Position numbers and translations under genes: made by a program
Notes under the pieces: model-generated
The model's input: the letters and a program-made list of their open reading frames with translations, nothing else
Told to the model about the DNA's origin: nothing
The model's database searches: none
In this document: piece after piece, positions 25,159 to 33,412 of the stretch
Numbering within the stretch: the first letter of the stretch is position 1
Layout of the letters: the number at the start of each line of letters is the position of its first letter
NCBI GenBank assembly: GCA_020721905.1
Contig: DYLU01000027.1
Span: 1 to 37,898, forward strand
Reading direction: 5' to 3'
Length of the DNA stretch: 37,898 bases
Source: Leptospira biflexa
Lineage (GTDB): Bacteria; Spirochaetota; UBA4802; UB4802

Positions 25159-27126
25159 ATGGAATGGGTTGTATCGAAAGGAAAAAAAGAACTTAAAATC
25201 CAATTAAAAAAGCCGGATGTACTTTTTGAAAGCTGGGAAATACAGTATATTTACAGCAAACATAATCAAGCTATTCATAGAATTCAGTCCTTACCTGTAA
25301 CGGCATTGGGTAAAAAGAAAATTACCTGTATCGTTAATGATGATAATATACGAATTACTGTTGTTATATCGGATGAAGAAGATCATCTTGCTATAAAATA
25401 TACTATAGACAACCTTTCTGATGAGGAATTATCATTAGATAAAATTATTACATCAATTGACAGATTCGCCATTCCTAAAAGCGAGAATTATAGGGTATTT
25501 AAAAATGGGTATCAGTCATGGAGTTTGACCAGGTCTTATTCATTGAATGATAAAGAAATAGCAAGCTGGCTTTCATGCATGAATATACTGCAGGACAATG
25601 AACGTAATCTTCCTTCAGGGCATGCTGGTGCGTTTAACAGTACTATGTTTACAGCAATAGGAAGCGACAGCTCAACGTATTGTGTCATTGGTCAGGGAAA
25701 ACCGTTCAATCAATACCTGTATTGTAATTGGGTATCAACGGAAGGGATAATCAGGTTAGATCTTGTACATGATTTTTGTAACGTGGTTATGAGCCCATCT
25801 GCTAAGGTGCGTGCTGATCTAATTTATATTATCATCAATAACAATATTAATCAGGCACTGGAAAAATATTTTTTGCTGTTAAAACCGCAGATGCAAATAC
25901 GAAAAAAGGTCCCCAGGGGATGGTGCTCATGGTATTACTATTATACAAAGGTTTCTGAAAAGATCATTTATGAAAATTTAAACTATCTGGCAAACAAACG
26001 AAAGTATTTTGATATTTTTCAATTGGATGATGGTTATCAAACTGCGGTGGGCGACTGGTTATCTATAAATAATAAATTTCCCGGAGGACTTGCTCCAATT
26101 GCCCGCAAGATCAGGACTATGGGGATGGTTCCGGGTGTATGGCTTGCTCCTTTTATAGCTTCACGAAAATCAATACTTTATCAAAATCATCCTGACTGGT
26201 TTCTTCATGATACTGATGGAAAGCCAGTTTTTGCAGGCTGGAATCCCAATTGGGATATATTTGGATATTTTTATGCTCTGGATACCACTCATCCAGAGTT
26301 CCAGGAATATATCAAAAATGTTATCAATGCAATGGTGCATGAATGGGGGTTTGGATATTTAAAATTGGATTTTGTATATGCGGCGTCGTTGTGTGGTAAA
26401 GCTTATGATATGAGTTTAACATCCGCTCAGCGTCTAAAATTGGGATATACTCTCATACGGGATGTTGCAGGTGATAAGGTTTTTATCTTAGGATGCGGTG
26501 CTCCCTTATCGGCTTCGATAGGTCATGTTGATGGAATGCGTATAGGCCCTGACGTTGCTCCCTACTGGATGGCTAAATATCGCTACAATATAACACGCGA
26601 TCCTCATGCACTATGTACAAAATTTGCGATCAGGAGTATAGTAAACCGTTCACAGATGCATAGATTCTTATGGCTTAATGACCCTGATTGTATCATGTTG
26701 CGACAAACAGATACAAAGCTTACTCCTGAAGAAAGAATGACATTAATAAATGCAGTTATTATTACAGGAGGTATGTATTTTATTTCGGATAATCTGGCTT
26801 TACTACACAATGATGAGTGGAAGATTATGGATACCATTGATGAATTGATTAAGATATGTAGTTTAGAAAAATCTTATCCAGTTGACATCATGGAAAAGGA
26901 AATGCCCGAAATTATATATAATTCAGCTGGTTATATAGCATTTTTTAATTTTTCCGACAGGAGTATGGAAAAGATAGTTCCACTTAAAGGATTATTAAAA
27001 ACGGTCATGACACCATCAAGCAAGCTGGTTGATGTATGGGGTAACAGGGAAATTTATATGTATATTGATCATTTAGATTTGGGCGAATTAAAGCCCCATG
27101 AATCAATTTTATGCAGGATTATGTAA
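25159..27126 (+). CDS. GH36 alpha-galactosidase
   Basis: This 655-residue retaining glycosidase has three parts: an N-terminal beta-sandwich (to about 240), a TIM barrel (about 250-540) and a C-terminal beta domain. The catalytic nucleophile is D404 in YLKLDFVYAAS and the acid/base is D465 in RIGPDVAPYW. Other barrel markers are RGWCSWYYYY, IFQLDDGYQ and GVWLAPFIAS. There is no signal peptide, so it should act in the cytoplasm on imported galactosides, or on related sugars, since GH36 also covers alpha-N-acetylgalactosaminidases. It starts nine bases after the paraoxonase-like gene and probably shares its mRNA. No sugar transporter or lac/mel-type regulator is adjacent. Confidence 0.92.
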   Translation: MEWVVSKGKKELKIQLKKPDVLFESWEIQYIYSKHNQAIHRIQSLPVTALGKKKITCIVNDDNIRITVVISDEEDHLAIKYTIDNLSDEELSLDKIITSIDRFAIPKSENYRVFKNGYQSWSLTRSYSLNDKEIASWLSCMNILQDNERNLPSGHAGAFNSTMFTAIGSDSSTYCVIGQGKPFNQYLYCNWVSTEGIIRLDLVHDFCNVVMSPSAKVRADLIYIIINNNINQALEKYFLLLKPQMQIRKKVPRGWCSWYYYYTKVSEKIIYENLNYLANKRKYFDIFQLDDGYQTAVGDWLSINNKFPGGLAPIARKIRTMGMVPGVWLAPFIASRKSILYQNHPDWFLHDTDGKPVFAGWNPNWDIFGYFYALDTTHPEFQEYIKNVINAMVHEWGFGYLKLDFVYAASLCGKAYDMSLTSAQRLKLGYTLIRDVAGDKVFILGCGAPLSASIGHVDGMRIGPDVAPYWMAKYRYNITRDPHALCTKFAIRSIVNRSQMHRFLWLNDPDCIMLRQTDTKLTPEERMTLINAVIITGGMYFISDNLALLHNDEWKIMDTIDELIKICSLEKSYPVDIMEKEMPEIIYNSAGYIAFFNFSDRSMEKIVPLKGLLKTVMTPSSKLVDVWGNREIYMYIDHLDLGELKPHESILCRIM

Positions 27127-27334
27127 TTTTTTAAGCTTGACAAGATAATAGTAAACAAAGCTGATATTATAAAAGTAACTGTTTTAGCTGCTTTTAAGAA
27201 AATCCCTCAAAATTTCTATTCTTTTATTGCAAAAATGTTAAATATACAGAAAATTTAAGTATTTAAAATAGATGTTCTTGTACAATTTAGTATACTGAGT
27301 ATCATAGTCAAAAATCTGTAAAAGGAGAATGGAA

Positions 27335-28738
27335 ATGGCTATGATGCTTGCAAAGACAATTGAAACTACCACATCAAGTAATACGGGGGCATGGATGGAA
27401 CAGATCTTAAAAAAGATTGAGAAGCTCATGCTTGAGCATGATGCCATTTCACCTGAATTAATCAAAAAGAAAGATATCAAATTGGGCCTTCGGAATCCGG
27501 ATGGTTCAGGAGTTGTTGCTGGCATCACTTCAAAAGGTATAGTTATAGGCTACGAAAAAATTCCAAATTCTGATGGTACATATACTGTAAAGCCTGTTGA
27601 AGGGAAGCTCTATTATTGTGGCTATGATGCCTGTGAATTAGCACAGCACATTCAGAAAGAAGGAAGGTATGGATTCAATGAAATAACGTATTTACTTTTG
27701 ACCGGCCAATTGCCAAATAAAAAAGATTTAGAACGCTTTGAAGAAATAATTGCTGAAAGGCGCCCGTTAACTAAGTTAGAGCGCGGCATTATCATGCAGG
27801 AAGATGTTAACAATAACCAAATGTATGCACTGCATTCGGTGATATCACACTTAAGCAGGTGTGACCCGGATCCTGATTCAACTGATATTAAAGATGTCAG
27901 TCGTCAGTGTATAAATCTTATAGCAAAGGTACCTGTCATTGTTGCATATAATTACAATGTAATGAAGTTCAGAAAAGGTGGTGATTTATTTATTACAAAA
28001 CCCAACCCTGAATGGAGCACTGCTGAAAACTTTTTATATATGTTGCGAGGCGAAAGGCCCGATGATTATGAAGCCAAACTCTTTGATCTGGCACTAGCGT
28101 TGCATGCAGAACATGGTGGTGGGAATAATTCAACGTTTGCTGTGCGTACAGTATCGTCAAGCGGTGCTAATACCTATATGGCTTTGTGTGCTGGTGTGGC
28201 TTCATTGAGCGGTCATTTACACGGTGGAGCAAATGAGGCAGTTATGAAAATGATGAAGGATATTAAACAGCATGTTAAAGATTGGAATGATGATGACGAA
28301 ATAGAACATTATCTTAAACTGATGCTGGAAAAGAAAGCCTATGACAGAAGTGGCAAAATATATGGCATTGGCCATGCGGTCTATACAAAATCTGATCCAC
28401 GCGCTATTATTTTCAGGCAAAAAGCTGAAGAATTTGCACGGATGAAAAAGAATTTAGATGAATTTAATCTTTTTGCAAAAGTTGCAGATATTGGTTCACG
28501 TTTGGTTCAGAAATATAAGGAGACAGTTGCTTCACCAAATGTTGATTTTTATTCCGGATTGATTTATAAGATGATGGGTATCCCCATGGAACTATTTACA
28601 CCTATTTTTGCCATGGCACGCTTCAGCGGATGGTCAGCTCACAGAATTGAACAGATAATTCAAAATAAGATCATACGACCTGCTTATGCTTCTTCTATGG
28701 ATAGATATAAGGAATATATTCCGCTGGAGAAACGATGA
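27335..28738 (+). CDS. gltA: Citrate synthase
   Basis: This enzyme condenses oxaloacetate and acetyl-CoA to citrate. The conserved active site is present: H260 in LHAEHGGGNNST, H296 in SGHLHGGANE, H347 in GIGHAVYTKSDPRA and the catalytic acid D404 in NVDFYSG. A roughly 60-residue N-terminal extension precedes the core, giving 467 residues, longer than the short hexameric type. The start is decided by AGGAG at 27323-27327: the ATG at 27335 is seven bases away, whereas the ATG at 27329 is only one base away. The gene stands alone, with a strong intrinsic terminator behind it. Methylcitrate synthase cannot be excluded from sequence alone, but no prp genes are nearby. Confidence 0.93.
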   Translation: MAMMLAKTIETTTSSNTGAWMEQILKKIEKLMLEHDAISPELIKKKDIKLGLRNPDGSGVVAGITSKGIVIGYEKIPNSDGTYTVKPVEGKLYYCGYDACELAQHIQKEGRYGFNEITYLLLTGQLPNKKDLERFEEIIAERRPLTKLERGIIMQEDVNNNQMYALHSVISHLSRCDPDPDSTDIKDVSRQCINLIAKVPVIVAYNYNVMKFRKGGDLFITKPNPEWSTAENFLYMLRGERPDDYEAKLFDLALALHAEHGGGNNSTFAVRTVSSSGANTYMALCAGVASLSGHLHGGANEAVMKMMKDIKQHVKDWNDDDEIEHYLKLMLEKKAYDRSGKIYGIGHAVYTKSDPRAIIFRQKAEEFARMKKNLDEFNLFAKVADIGSRLVQKYKETVASPNVDFYSGLIYKMMGIPMELFTPIFAMARFSGWSAHRIEQIIQNKIIRPAYASSMDRYKEYIPLEKR

Positions 28739-28770
28739 GCCCTCAATAATTTTCATTAATATTATAAAAA

Positions 28771-28807
28771 AGAGGGGTACGGGAAACCCCTCTTTATTTT
28801 TTTATTT
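28771..28807 (+). terminator. Intrinsic terminator of citrate synthase gene
   Basis: AGAGGGGT (28771-28778) pairs with ACCCCTCT (28786-28793) around a seven-base loop, followed by TTATTTTTTTATTT. The A run before the stem extends the pairing. It lies about 30 bases after the citrate synthase stop. This is the best rho-independent terminator in the window. Confidence 0.92.
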
Positions 28808-28815
28808 AAAAAGTG

Positions 28816-28843
28816 TTGACTAAAAAACCATGTGTTATAACAT
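28816..28843 (+). promoter_or_regulatory. Candidate promoter of redox cassette
   Basis: TTGACT (28816-28821) is followed after 16 bases by TAACAT (28838-28843). The -10 lies inside the left arm of a 27-bp palindrome, so the promoter would be occluded by any protein bound there. It lies just downstream of the citrate synthase terminator, implying that the cassette is transcribed independently. Confidence 0.45.
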
Positions 28844-28861
28844 AACATTGTTATGTTATAA
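28835..28861. promoter_or_regulatory. Perfect 27-bp palindrome abutting the ribosome binding site (operator candidate)
   Basis: TTATAACATAACA (28835-28847) and TGTTATGTTATAA (28849-28861) are perfect inverted arms of 13 bases around a single T. The right arm ends exactly where the AAGGAGG ribosome binding site starts. It overlaps the likely -10. The symmetry and length suit a dimeric repressor of TetR or MarR type; as RNA it could also mask the ribosome binding site. No regulator gene is adjacent. Confidence 0.7.
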
Positions 28862-28870
28862 GGAGGTTCT

Positions 28871-30361
28871 ATGGAATATGATGTAATTATTATTGGTGCA
28901 GGAAATGCAGGTTTATCTGCAGCTGCTACCCTTGCAAAAAAAGGGGTAAAAATCCTTCTGATTGAAAAGCATAATATTCCGGGCGGGTGTGCAACAAGCT
29001 TCTGCCGGGGAAGGTTTGAGTTTGAAGTTTCGCTTCATCAGTTAAGCGGAATGGGTACTCCCCAACGTCCAGGCCCACTTAGAAGTGTGCTTGATAGCGT
29101 TGGTGTTCTTGATAAGCTGGAATTTGTTGAAATGGAAAAATTATACAGAGTGGTATTGCCTGGTATTGTTGATATTACATTACCAACCAATAAGGATGAA
29201 TTGATAAAGGTACTTCAGGCAACGTTTCCAAAAGAAAAGGATGCAATTCAAAAGTTTTTTGATTTTGTATGGCAGTTTTTTACAGAGGTTATAGGGGCAT
29301 TTTACCTGAATGACCCGGATATTAATCCTAAAAAATACCCTTTATATTACAAATATGCATTAAAGGATACAAAATCTGTACTTGATGAATACTTTACCGA
29401 TCCGGTACTCAAGGGGGTAATCAGCCCTTACTGGACATATATGGGTTTACCGCCATCAAAGCTTTGCTTTAGTGATATGGCGGCTTTGCTGTTTTCCTAT
29501 GTTGAGTTTAAGCCGTATCATATCAAAGGCGGATCACAGATGTTATCCAATGCAATGCTGGAAGTAGTGTATCAAAATGGTGGCGAAGTTTTATTTAATA
29601 CCCAAGTTGAAAAACTGCTGATAAAGCAAAATCGAGTGTATGGAGTTAGGACTACCTCAGGAAAAGAATACACATCAAACTATGTCCTTTCCAATGCATC
29701 AGCAATAACTACCTTTGTGGATATGATGGATGATACTGATAATGAACAGATAATTCAGCAATATAAAGGCAGTACGGTAGGAACATCGTTTTTTACTATT
29801 TATTGTGGGTTGGATTGCGAGTATTCTGAAGTTGGTATCAATGAAGAAACTAATTTTATATGTAATACTACCGATCTTGAACTGGATTATGAGTTATCGA
29901 AAACACTGGATACCGATAAAAGTTCATTCATAGTAACCTGTTATAATGTTTTTGATAATGAAATGGTTCCCAAAGGGACATCTCAGGTTGTACTGGTTAC
30001 CATGAAGTATGCCGAACCATGGTTGCGGGTACCACCACATCAATATAATGATGAAAAGTATCGGTGTGCCGAAGCCATGCTTAAAAATGCTGAAAAAGTT
30101 TTCCCTGGGCTTATTAGCCATATTGAAGAAATGGAGATAGCCACACCTATTACTCATATGCGCTATTTGGGTCATCCGGGCGGTGGAGCATACGGTTTTG
30201 ACCAATATGTAAAGGACTCAACATTGTTTTTATCGCCAAAACCGCCAATTGAAGGTTTGTACTGTGCAGGCAGCTGGTATGGTTCTGCCGGATATCAGCC
30301 AACACTAACCTCCGGACATCAGGCAGCACGGGCTATTTTAAAAGAGATGCGAAATAAATAG
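28871..30361 (+). CDS. CrtI-like FAD-dependent oxidoreductase
   Basis: This 496-residue flavoprotein belongs to the phytoene desaturase/carotenoid isomerase-like NAD(P)/FAD amine-oxidase superfamily. The N-terminal dinucleotide fold has GAGNAG at residues 9-14, the acidic strand end LLIEK, and the PGGCATSF block of the superfamily. The C-terminal FAD contact reads LYCAGSWYGSAGYQPTLTSG. Some relatives act on carotenoids or long-chain polyenes; others have unknown substrates. No carotenoid synthase or prenyltransferase is present here, so the substrate is open. The start follows AAGGAGG closely. The next gene, a FAD/2Fe-2S reductase, begins 12 bases after the stop and is the obvious electron-transfer partner. 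Confidence 0.88.
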   Translation: MEYDVIIIGAGNAGLSAAATLAKKGVKILLIEKHNIPGGCATSFCRGRFEFEVSLHQLSGMGTPQRPGPLRSVLDSVGVLDKLEFVEMEKLYRVVLPGIVDITLPTNKDELIKVLQATFPKEKDAIQKFFDFVWQFFTEVIGAFYLNDPDINPKKYPLYYKYALKDTKSVLDEYFTDPVLKGVISPYWTYMGLPPSKLCFSDMAALLFSYVEFKPYHIKGGSQMLSNAMLEVVYQNGGEVLFNTQVEKLLIKQNRVYGVRTTSGKEYTSNYVLSNASAITTFVDMMDDTDNEQIIQQYKGSTVGTSFFTIYCGLDCEYSEVGINEETNFICNTTDLELDYELSKTLDTDKSSFIVTCYNVFDNEMVPKGTSQVVLVTMKYAEPWLRVPPHQYNDEKYRCAEAMLKNAEKVFPGLISHIEEMEIATPITHMRYLGHPGGGAYGFDQYVKDSTLFLSPKPPIEGLYCAGSWYGSAGYQPTLTSGHQAARAILKEMRNK

Positions 30362-30373
30362 GGGAGGAGCATA

Positions 30374-31522
30374 ATGGATAGTACAATATTAAAACAATTA
30401 GAAGGGTATCAGAGTGTTGTTAATGATATTGAAGTGTTGCAACGGTATGGATATAATTATCGATTAGACAGAGGGCTTGTAAAACAATATGTTGAGCAAC
30501 TGCATCCGCATTCTCTTGATGTTAAGGTAATTGATATCATTGATGAAACGCCCTCAACAAAAACGGTGCGCCTATCATCCAGAAAAAAATATTTACCGCC
30601 ATTTCAGGCAGGGCAGTATATTTCGGTTACTGTTTCAATTGATGGTATTCGTACTACGCGGCCGTACAGTATATCATCTTCACCTGATCAGATTGCATTT
30701 TATGATATTACTGTCCGGCGTGTTGAAGGTGGTTTTGTTTCACATTATCTTTGTGACAAGCTTGCCATTGGCGATAGTTTGCAAATATCAGCTTCTTCCG
30801 GTAATTTTTATTACAATCCAATCATCCACAGCAATAAGCTCGTTTTCATTGCAGGCGGAAGCGGTGTAACACCGTTTAAGTCAATGATTCAGCATGCTAT
30901 AAACACGGGAACAGAACGCGAGATGTGGTTAATCTATGGGAGTAAAAATCCTGATGAGCTTATCTTCAATGAGTATTTTGCCTCGGCTTCAAAGAAATAT
31001 CCATTTTTCAAATACATTCCTGTATGCGAAGAAGGTGAAAGCAGGTACAAAGGCTATATTACCGCATCAATCATCAAAGATGCTGTGGGCGACAGTTCCA
31101 ATAAGACATTCTTTATGTGTGGACCACAGACAATGTATGAACATATGCTAAAGGAGCTACAGCCGTTGCAATTAAAACCAAAGCAGATCAAAATGGAGAT
31201 GTATGGCGTGCCAACAGATATTTTTTCACAGACGGGATGGCCAAAAGAAATTTCAAAAGACACCACGTTTACTATAAAAGTACGTGGGAAAAAAGATATA
31301 CGTGTTCAAGCCGGAGAGACGCTTTTGCAATCGCTTGAAAAAAACGGGATCATTGTACCGTCACTTTGTCGTAGTGGTGAATGCAGTTTATGCAGGGTCA
31401 AGCTTGTAAGCGGTAATGTATATCAGCCTGAGGGTGTAAAGATACGCCAGGCCGACAGGCGCTTTGGTTATATTCATTCATGTGCTTCATTTCCAATAAG
31501 TGATTGCGAGATAATACTATGA
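30374..31522 (+). CDS. FAD/NAD(P)-binding reductase with C-terminal 2Fe-2S ferredoxin domain
   Basis: The 382-residue protein has an N-terminal extension (1-48, not recognised), then an FNR-like FAD domain with RPYSISS (96-102) and an NAD(P) domain with GGSGVTP (161-167) and MCGPQ (248-252). It ends with a plant-type ferredoxin whose four ligands are C332, C337, C340 and C370 in the order CRSGECSLC...SC. The order FAD - NAD - ferredoxin matches the class IA-type reductases of hydroxylases and desaturases. It probably passes electrons from NAD(P)H to a partner; the CrtI-like enzyme upstream and the flavoprotein downstream are candidates. GGGGAGGAG lies just before the ATG. Confidence 0.92.
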   Translation: MDSTILKQLEGYQSVVNDIEVLQRYGYNYRLDRGLVKQYVEQLHPHSLDVKVIDIIDETPSTKTVRLSSRKKYLPPFQAGQYISVTVSIDGIRTTRPYSISSSPDQIAFYDITVRRVEGGFVSHYLCDKLAIGDSLQISASSGNFYYNPIIHSNKLVFIAGGSGVTPFKSMIQHAINTGTEREMWLIYGSKNPDELIFNEYFASASKKYPFFKYIPVCEEGESRYKGYITASIIKDAVGDSSNKTFFMCGPQTMYEHMLKELQPLQLKPKQIKMEMYGVPTDIFSQTGWPKEISKDTTFTIKVRGKKDIRVQAGETLLQSLEKNGIIVPSLCRSGECSLCRVKLVSGNVYQPEGVKIRQADRRFGYIHSCASFPISDCEIIL

Positions 31523-31631
31523 TAGCTTGATCAGACTGCTTAATACTATTGAACAAAAATCCCCTTTAATCATTGTACACAATAAGTTGAGGTGGGTTAA
31601 TTAAATTTATTTTAGCAGGAGATGTTTTATG

Positions 31632-32618
31632 ATGAAAACAAGAATTACTGAAATGTTTGGTGTAAAGTATCCCATTATATGTGGAGCTATGATGTGGTTA
31701 TGCAAGCCAAAACTATGTGCAGCAATTTCAAATGCAGGTGGAATAGGGAATCTTACAGCTGGTAATTACAACACCGAAGAAGAATTCAGAGCAGCAATAA
31801 GGGAAACACGGAAACTAACCGACAAGCCTTTTTTTGTCAATGTTACTATTTTGCCTTCGGTTCGCATAACCGGTGAACACCATAAAATGTATCTTAGGGT
31901 ATGTGCTGAAGAAAAGGTAGCAGGCATTGAAGTATCAGGAGCACCAATTGATAAGGCATGCGGTATGGAATATATTGATATGCTGAAAAAAGCAGGCGTT
32001 AAGCTTTTCCATAAGGTAGGTGCAGTACGTCATGCAGTTCACGCCGAGCATGTTGGCTACGATGGAATTTATGCGGCTGGTATTGAAGAGGGTGGCCATC
32101 CACTGGATGATGATGTAACCACAATGGTACTGACTACAAAGATAGCACAAACTGTAAAAATTCCTGTAATAACGGTTGGCGGTATTGCAAATGGCAAAAC
32201 TATGGCAGCAGCTCTTATGCTTGGTGCTGAGGGGGTAATGATGGCAAGCCGTTTCATTGCAACTAAAGAATGTGAAGTGCACAATAACATAAAGCAGGAA
32301 CTGGTACAGCGGCAGGAATATGAAACCACACTCATAATGAAGAGCCTGCATCTTCAGGGAAGAGCATTAAAAAATGAAGTGGTAAATAAGATTCTTGAAA
32401 TTGAACAGCGTGGTGGCGGTTTTGAAGAATTATTCCCGCTTATATCAGGCGAGCGTATGAGCAAAGCATGGGAGCAGGGTGATGTCAATGCTGCACCACT
32501 TATGGTTGGACAATCTATTGGGCTTATTGACGATATCCCAACATGTGCACAATTGCTGGAACGTATGAACAAAGAAGCCGAAGAACAGATACAGCGAATA
32601 GCCGGAAATATTAAATAA
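31632..32618 (+). CDS. Nitronate monooxygenase-family FMN enzyme (NPD/FabK-like)
   Basis: This is an FMN-binding TIM-barrel protein of the 2-nitropropane dioxygenase superfamily, which includes nitronate monooxygenases and the enoyl-ACP reductase FabK. Family blocks are YPIICGAMMWL, SNAGGIGNLTAG, the IYAAGIEEGGHPL segment with the conserved histidine, and VITVGGIANGKTMAAAL with GAEGVMMASRF for phosphate binding. The length is about 328 residues. Two adjacent ATGs (31629, 31632) follow AGGAG; I took the second because its distance is nearer to normal. It lies 109 bases behind the reductase gene and may belong to the same cassette. Nitronate oxidation versus enoyl reduction cannot be decided by eye. 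Confidence 0.88.
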   Translation: MKTRITEMFGVKYPIICGAMMWLCKPKLCAAISNAGGIGNLTAGNYNTEEEFRAAIRETRKLTDKPFFVNVTILPSVRITGEHHKMYLRVCAEEKVAGIEVSGAPIDKACGMEYIDMLKKAGVKLFHKVGAVRHAVHAEHVGYDGIYAAGIEEGGHPLDDDVTTMVLTTKIAQTVKIPVITVGGIANGKTMAAALMLGAEGVMMASRFIATKECEVHNNIKQELVQRQEYETTLIMKSLHLQGRALKNEVVNKILEIEQRGGGFEELFPLISGERMSKAWEQGDVNAAPLMVGQSIGLIDDIPTCAQLLERMNKEAEEQIQRIAGNIK

Positions 32619-32665
32619 TAAAATCATAATATAAAATATATAAAATCAGAATTGTATGAATTAAT

Positions 32666-32687
32666 GGGGCACAGCGTATTGTGCCCC
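32666..32687. terminator. GGGGCACA/TGTGCCCC hairpin between convergent genes
   Basis: GGGGCACA (32666-32673) and TGTGCCCC (32680-32687) form a perfect 8-bp stem with a six-base loop. It lies between the stops of the nitronate monooxygenase-like gene and the convergent SGNH-like gene. No T tract follows in either direction, though position favours a bidirectional terminator or 3' end stabiliser. The stem core equals that at 5776-5810. Confidence 0.6.
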
Positions 32688-32716
32688 AACACATGCTACA
32701 CTGTTACCGGTATTAA

Positions 32717-33271
32717 TTATAATAACGGTAAAAGCTTCTTCTTTATAGAAGAAGCAATGAGTGCATGCCCTCTTTCGTTGGGATAGCAAGGATCATAGGA
32801 TAGTAATGTAGTAACGGGATTGCCTGTAACATAACAGTAGTTCATCCATTCCAAATGCACTGTTGCTAAATGGCAGTATAAATCAAATGCAACTTCGCGA
32901 ATGAGGCGTGTATATATTTCAAAAGCTTCAAGCAGGTTCTGGTCGTCAATAATATGTAACGTTGGAAAAATTATCTTTTCAATTGATACTGAGCGTGCCT
33001 TCTGCACCATTCGCACAAGATTTTCTTTAAATTCAGATTTATATACCGGCCTGAAGATATCTTCCATACCAAAGTGAATGATGATGATGTCGGGTTTGTG
33101 GGAAAGGACTTCTTCAAAATGCCACACCCCTTGAAAGGAACTATCGCACATATTTGAAATATTAATGATTGTATGATTGCCGGACAAATGATCACGCAAT
33201 ATATCAACATATGATACTGTACTGTTAAAACCAAGTGCAATTGAACTTCCCCGGATAACTATCTTTGACAT
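32717..33271 (-). CDS. SGNH/GDSL-like hydrolase fold, catalytic His missing
   Basis: This is a 184-residue single-domain protein with the SGNH layout. Block I is RGSSIALGF, with the nucleophile expected at S10 (GSS instead of GDS). Block III is HFGMED (66-71), where the usual GxND has degenerated. Block V reads YDPCYPNERGH (159-169), in which the DxxH histidine is Tyr163. Only the downstream H169 remains. This suggests weak, altered or absent esterase activity. The start is the ATG at 33271, five bases after AAAGG; a GTG two codons upstream is an alternative. There is no signal peptide, so it would act in the cytoplasm. It is transcribed divergently from the lipid kinase gene. Confidence 0.78.
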   Translation of the reverse strand: MSKIVIRGSSIALGFNSTVSYVDILRDHLSGNHTIINISNMCDSSFQGVWHFEEVLSHKPDIIIIHFGMEDIFRPVYKSEFKENLVRMVQKARSVSIEKIIFPTLHIIDDQNLLEAFEIYTRLIREVAFDLYCHLATVHLEWMNYCYVTGNPVTTLLSYDPCYPNERGHALIASSIKKKLLPLL

Positions 33272-33347
33272 ACACACCTTTATATAATTTTATAGATACT
33301 ATCGCTAACTGTATGGACAAACATTATGTGTCATACAAAAAATACTG

Positions 33348-33377
33348 TTGACATTTTACCTTCATTAAGTGTAGCAG
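33348..33377 (+). promoter_or_regulatory. Possible promoter of lipid kinase gene
   Basis: A perfect -35 hexamer, TTGACA (33348-33353), is followed after 18 bases by a poor -10, TAGCAG (33372-33377). It lies about 35 bases before the start at 33413. It also falls inside the in-frame upstream extension of that gene, supporting the downstream ATG as the real start. Confidence 0.35.
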
Positions 33378-33412
33378 TGAATAATTTGCTGGTCAAAAAT
33401 AAAGAGGATATC

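Noticed and set aside
27137-27180. TTGACA-TATTAT pair upstream of citrate synthase
   Set aside because: The spacer is 22 bases, too long for a sigma-70 promoter, and the gene starts about 160 bases downstream.
31935-32351. 138-residue open frame on the minus strand
   Set aside because: It lies fully within the nitronate monooxygenase-like gene, is Cys/His-rich without pattern, and has no ribosome binding site. It is an antisense shadow.
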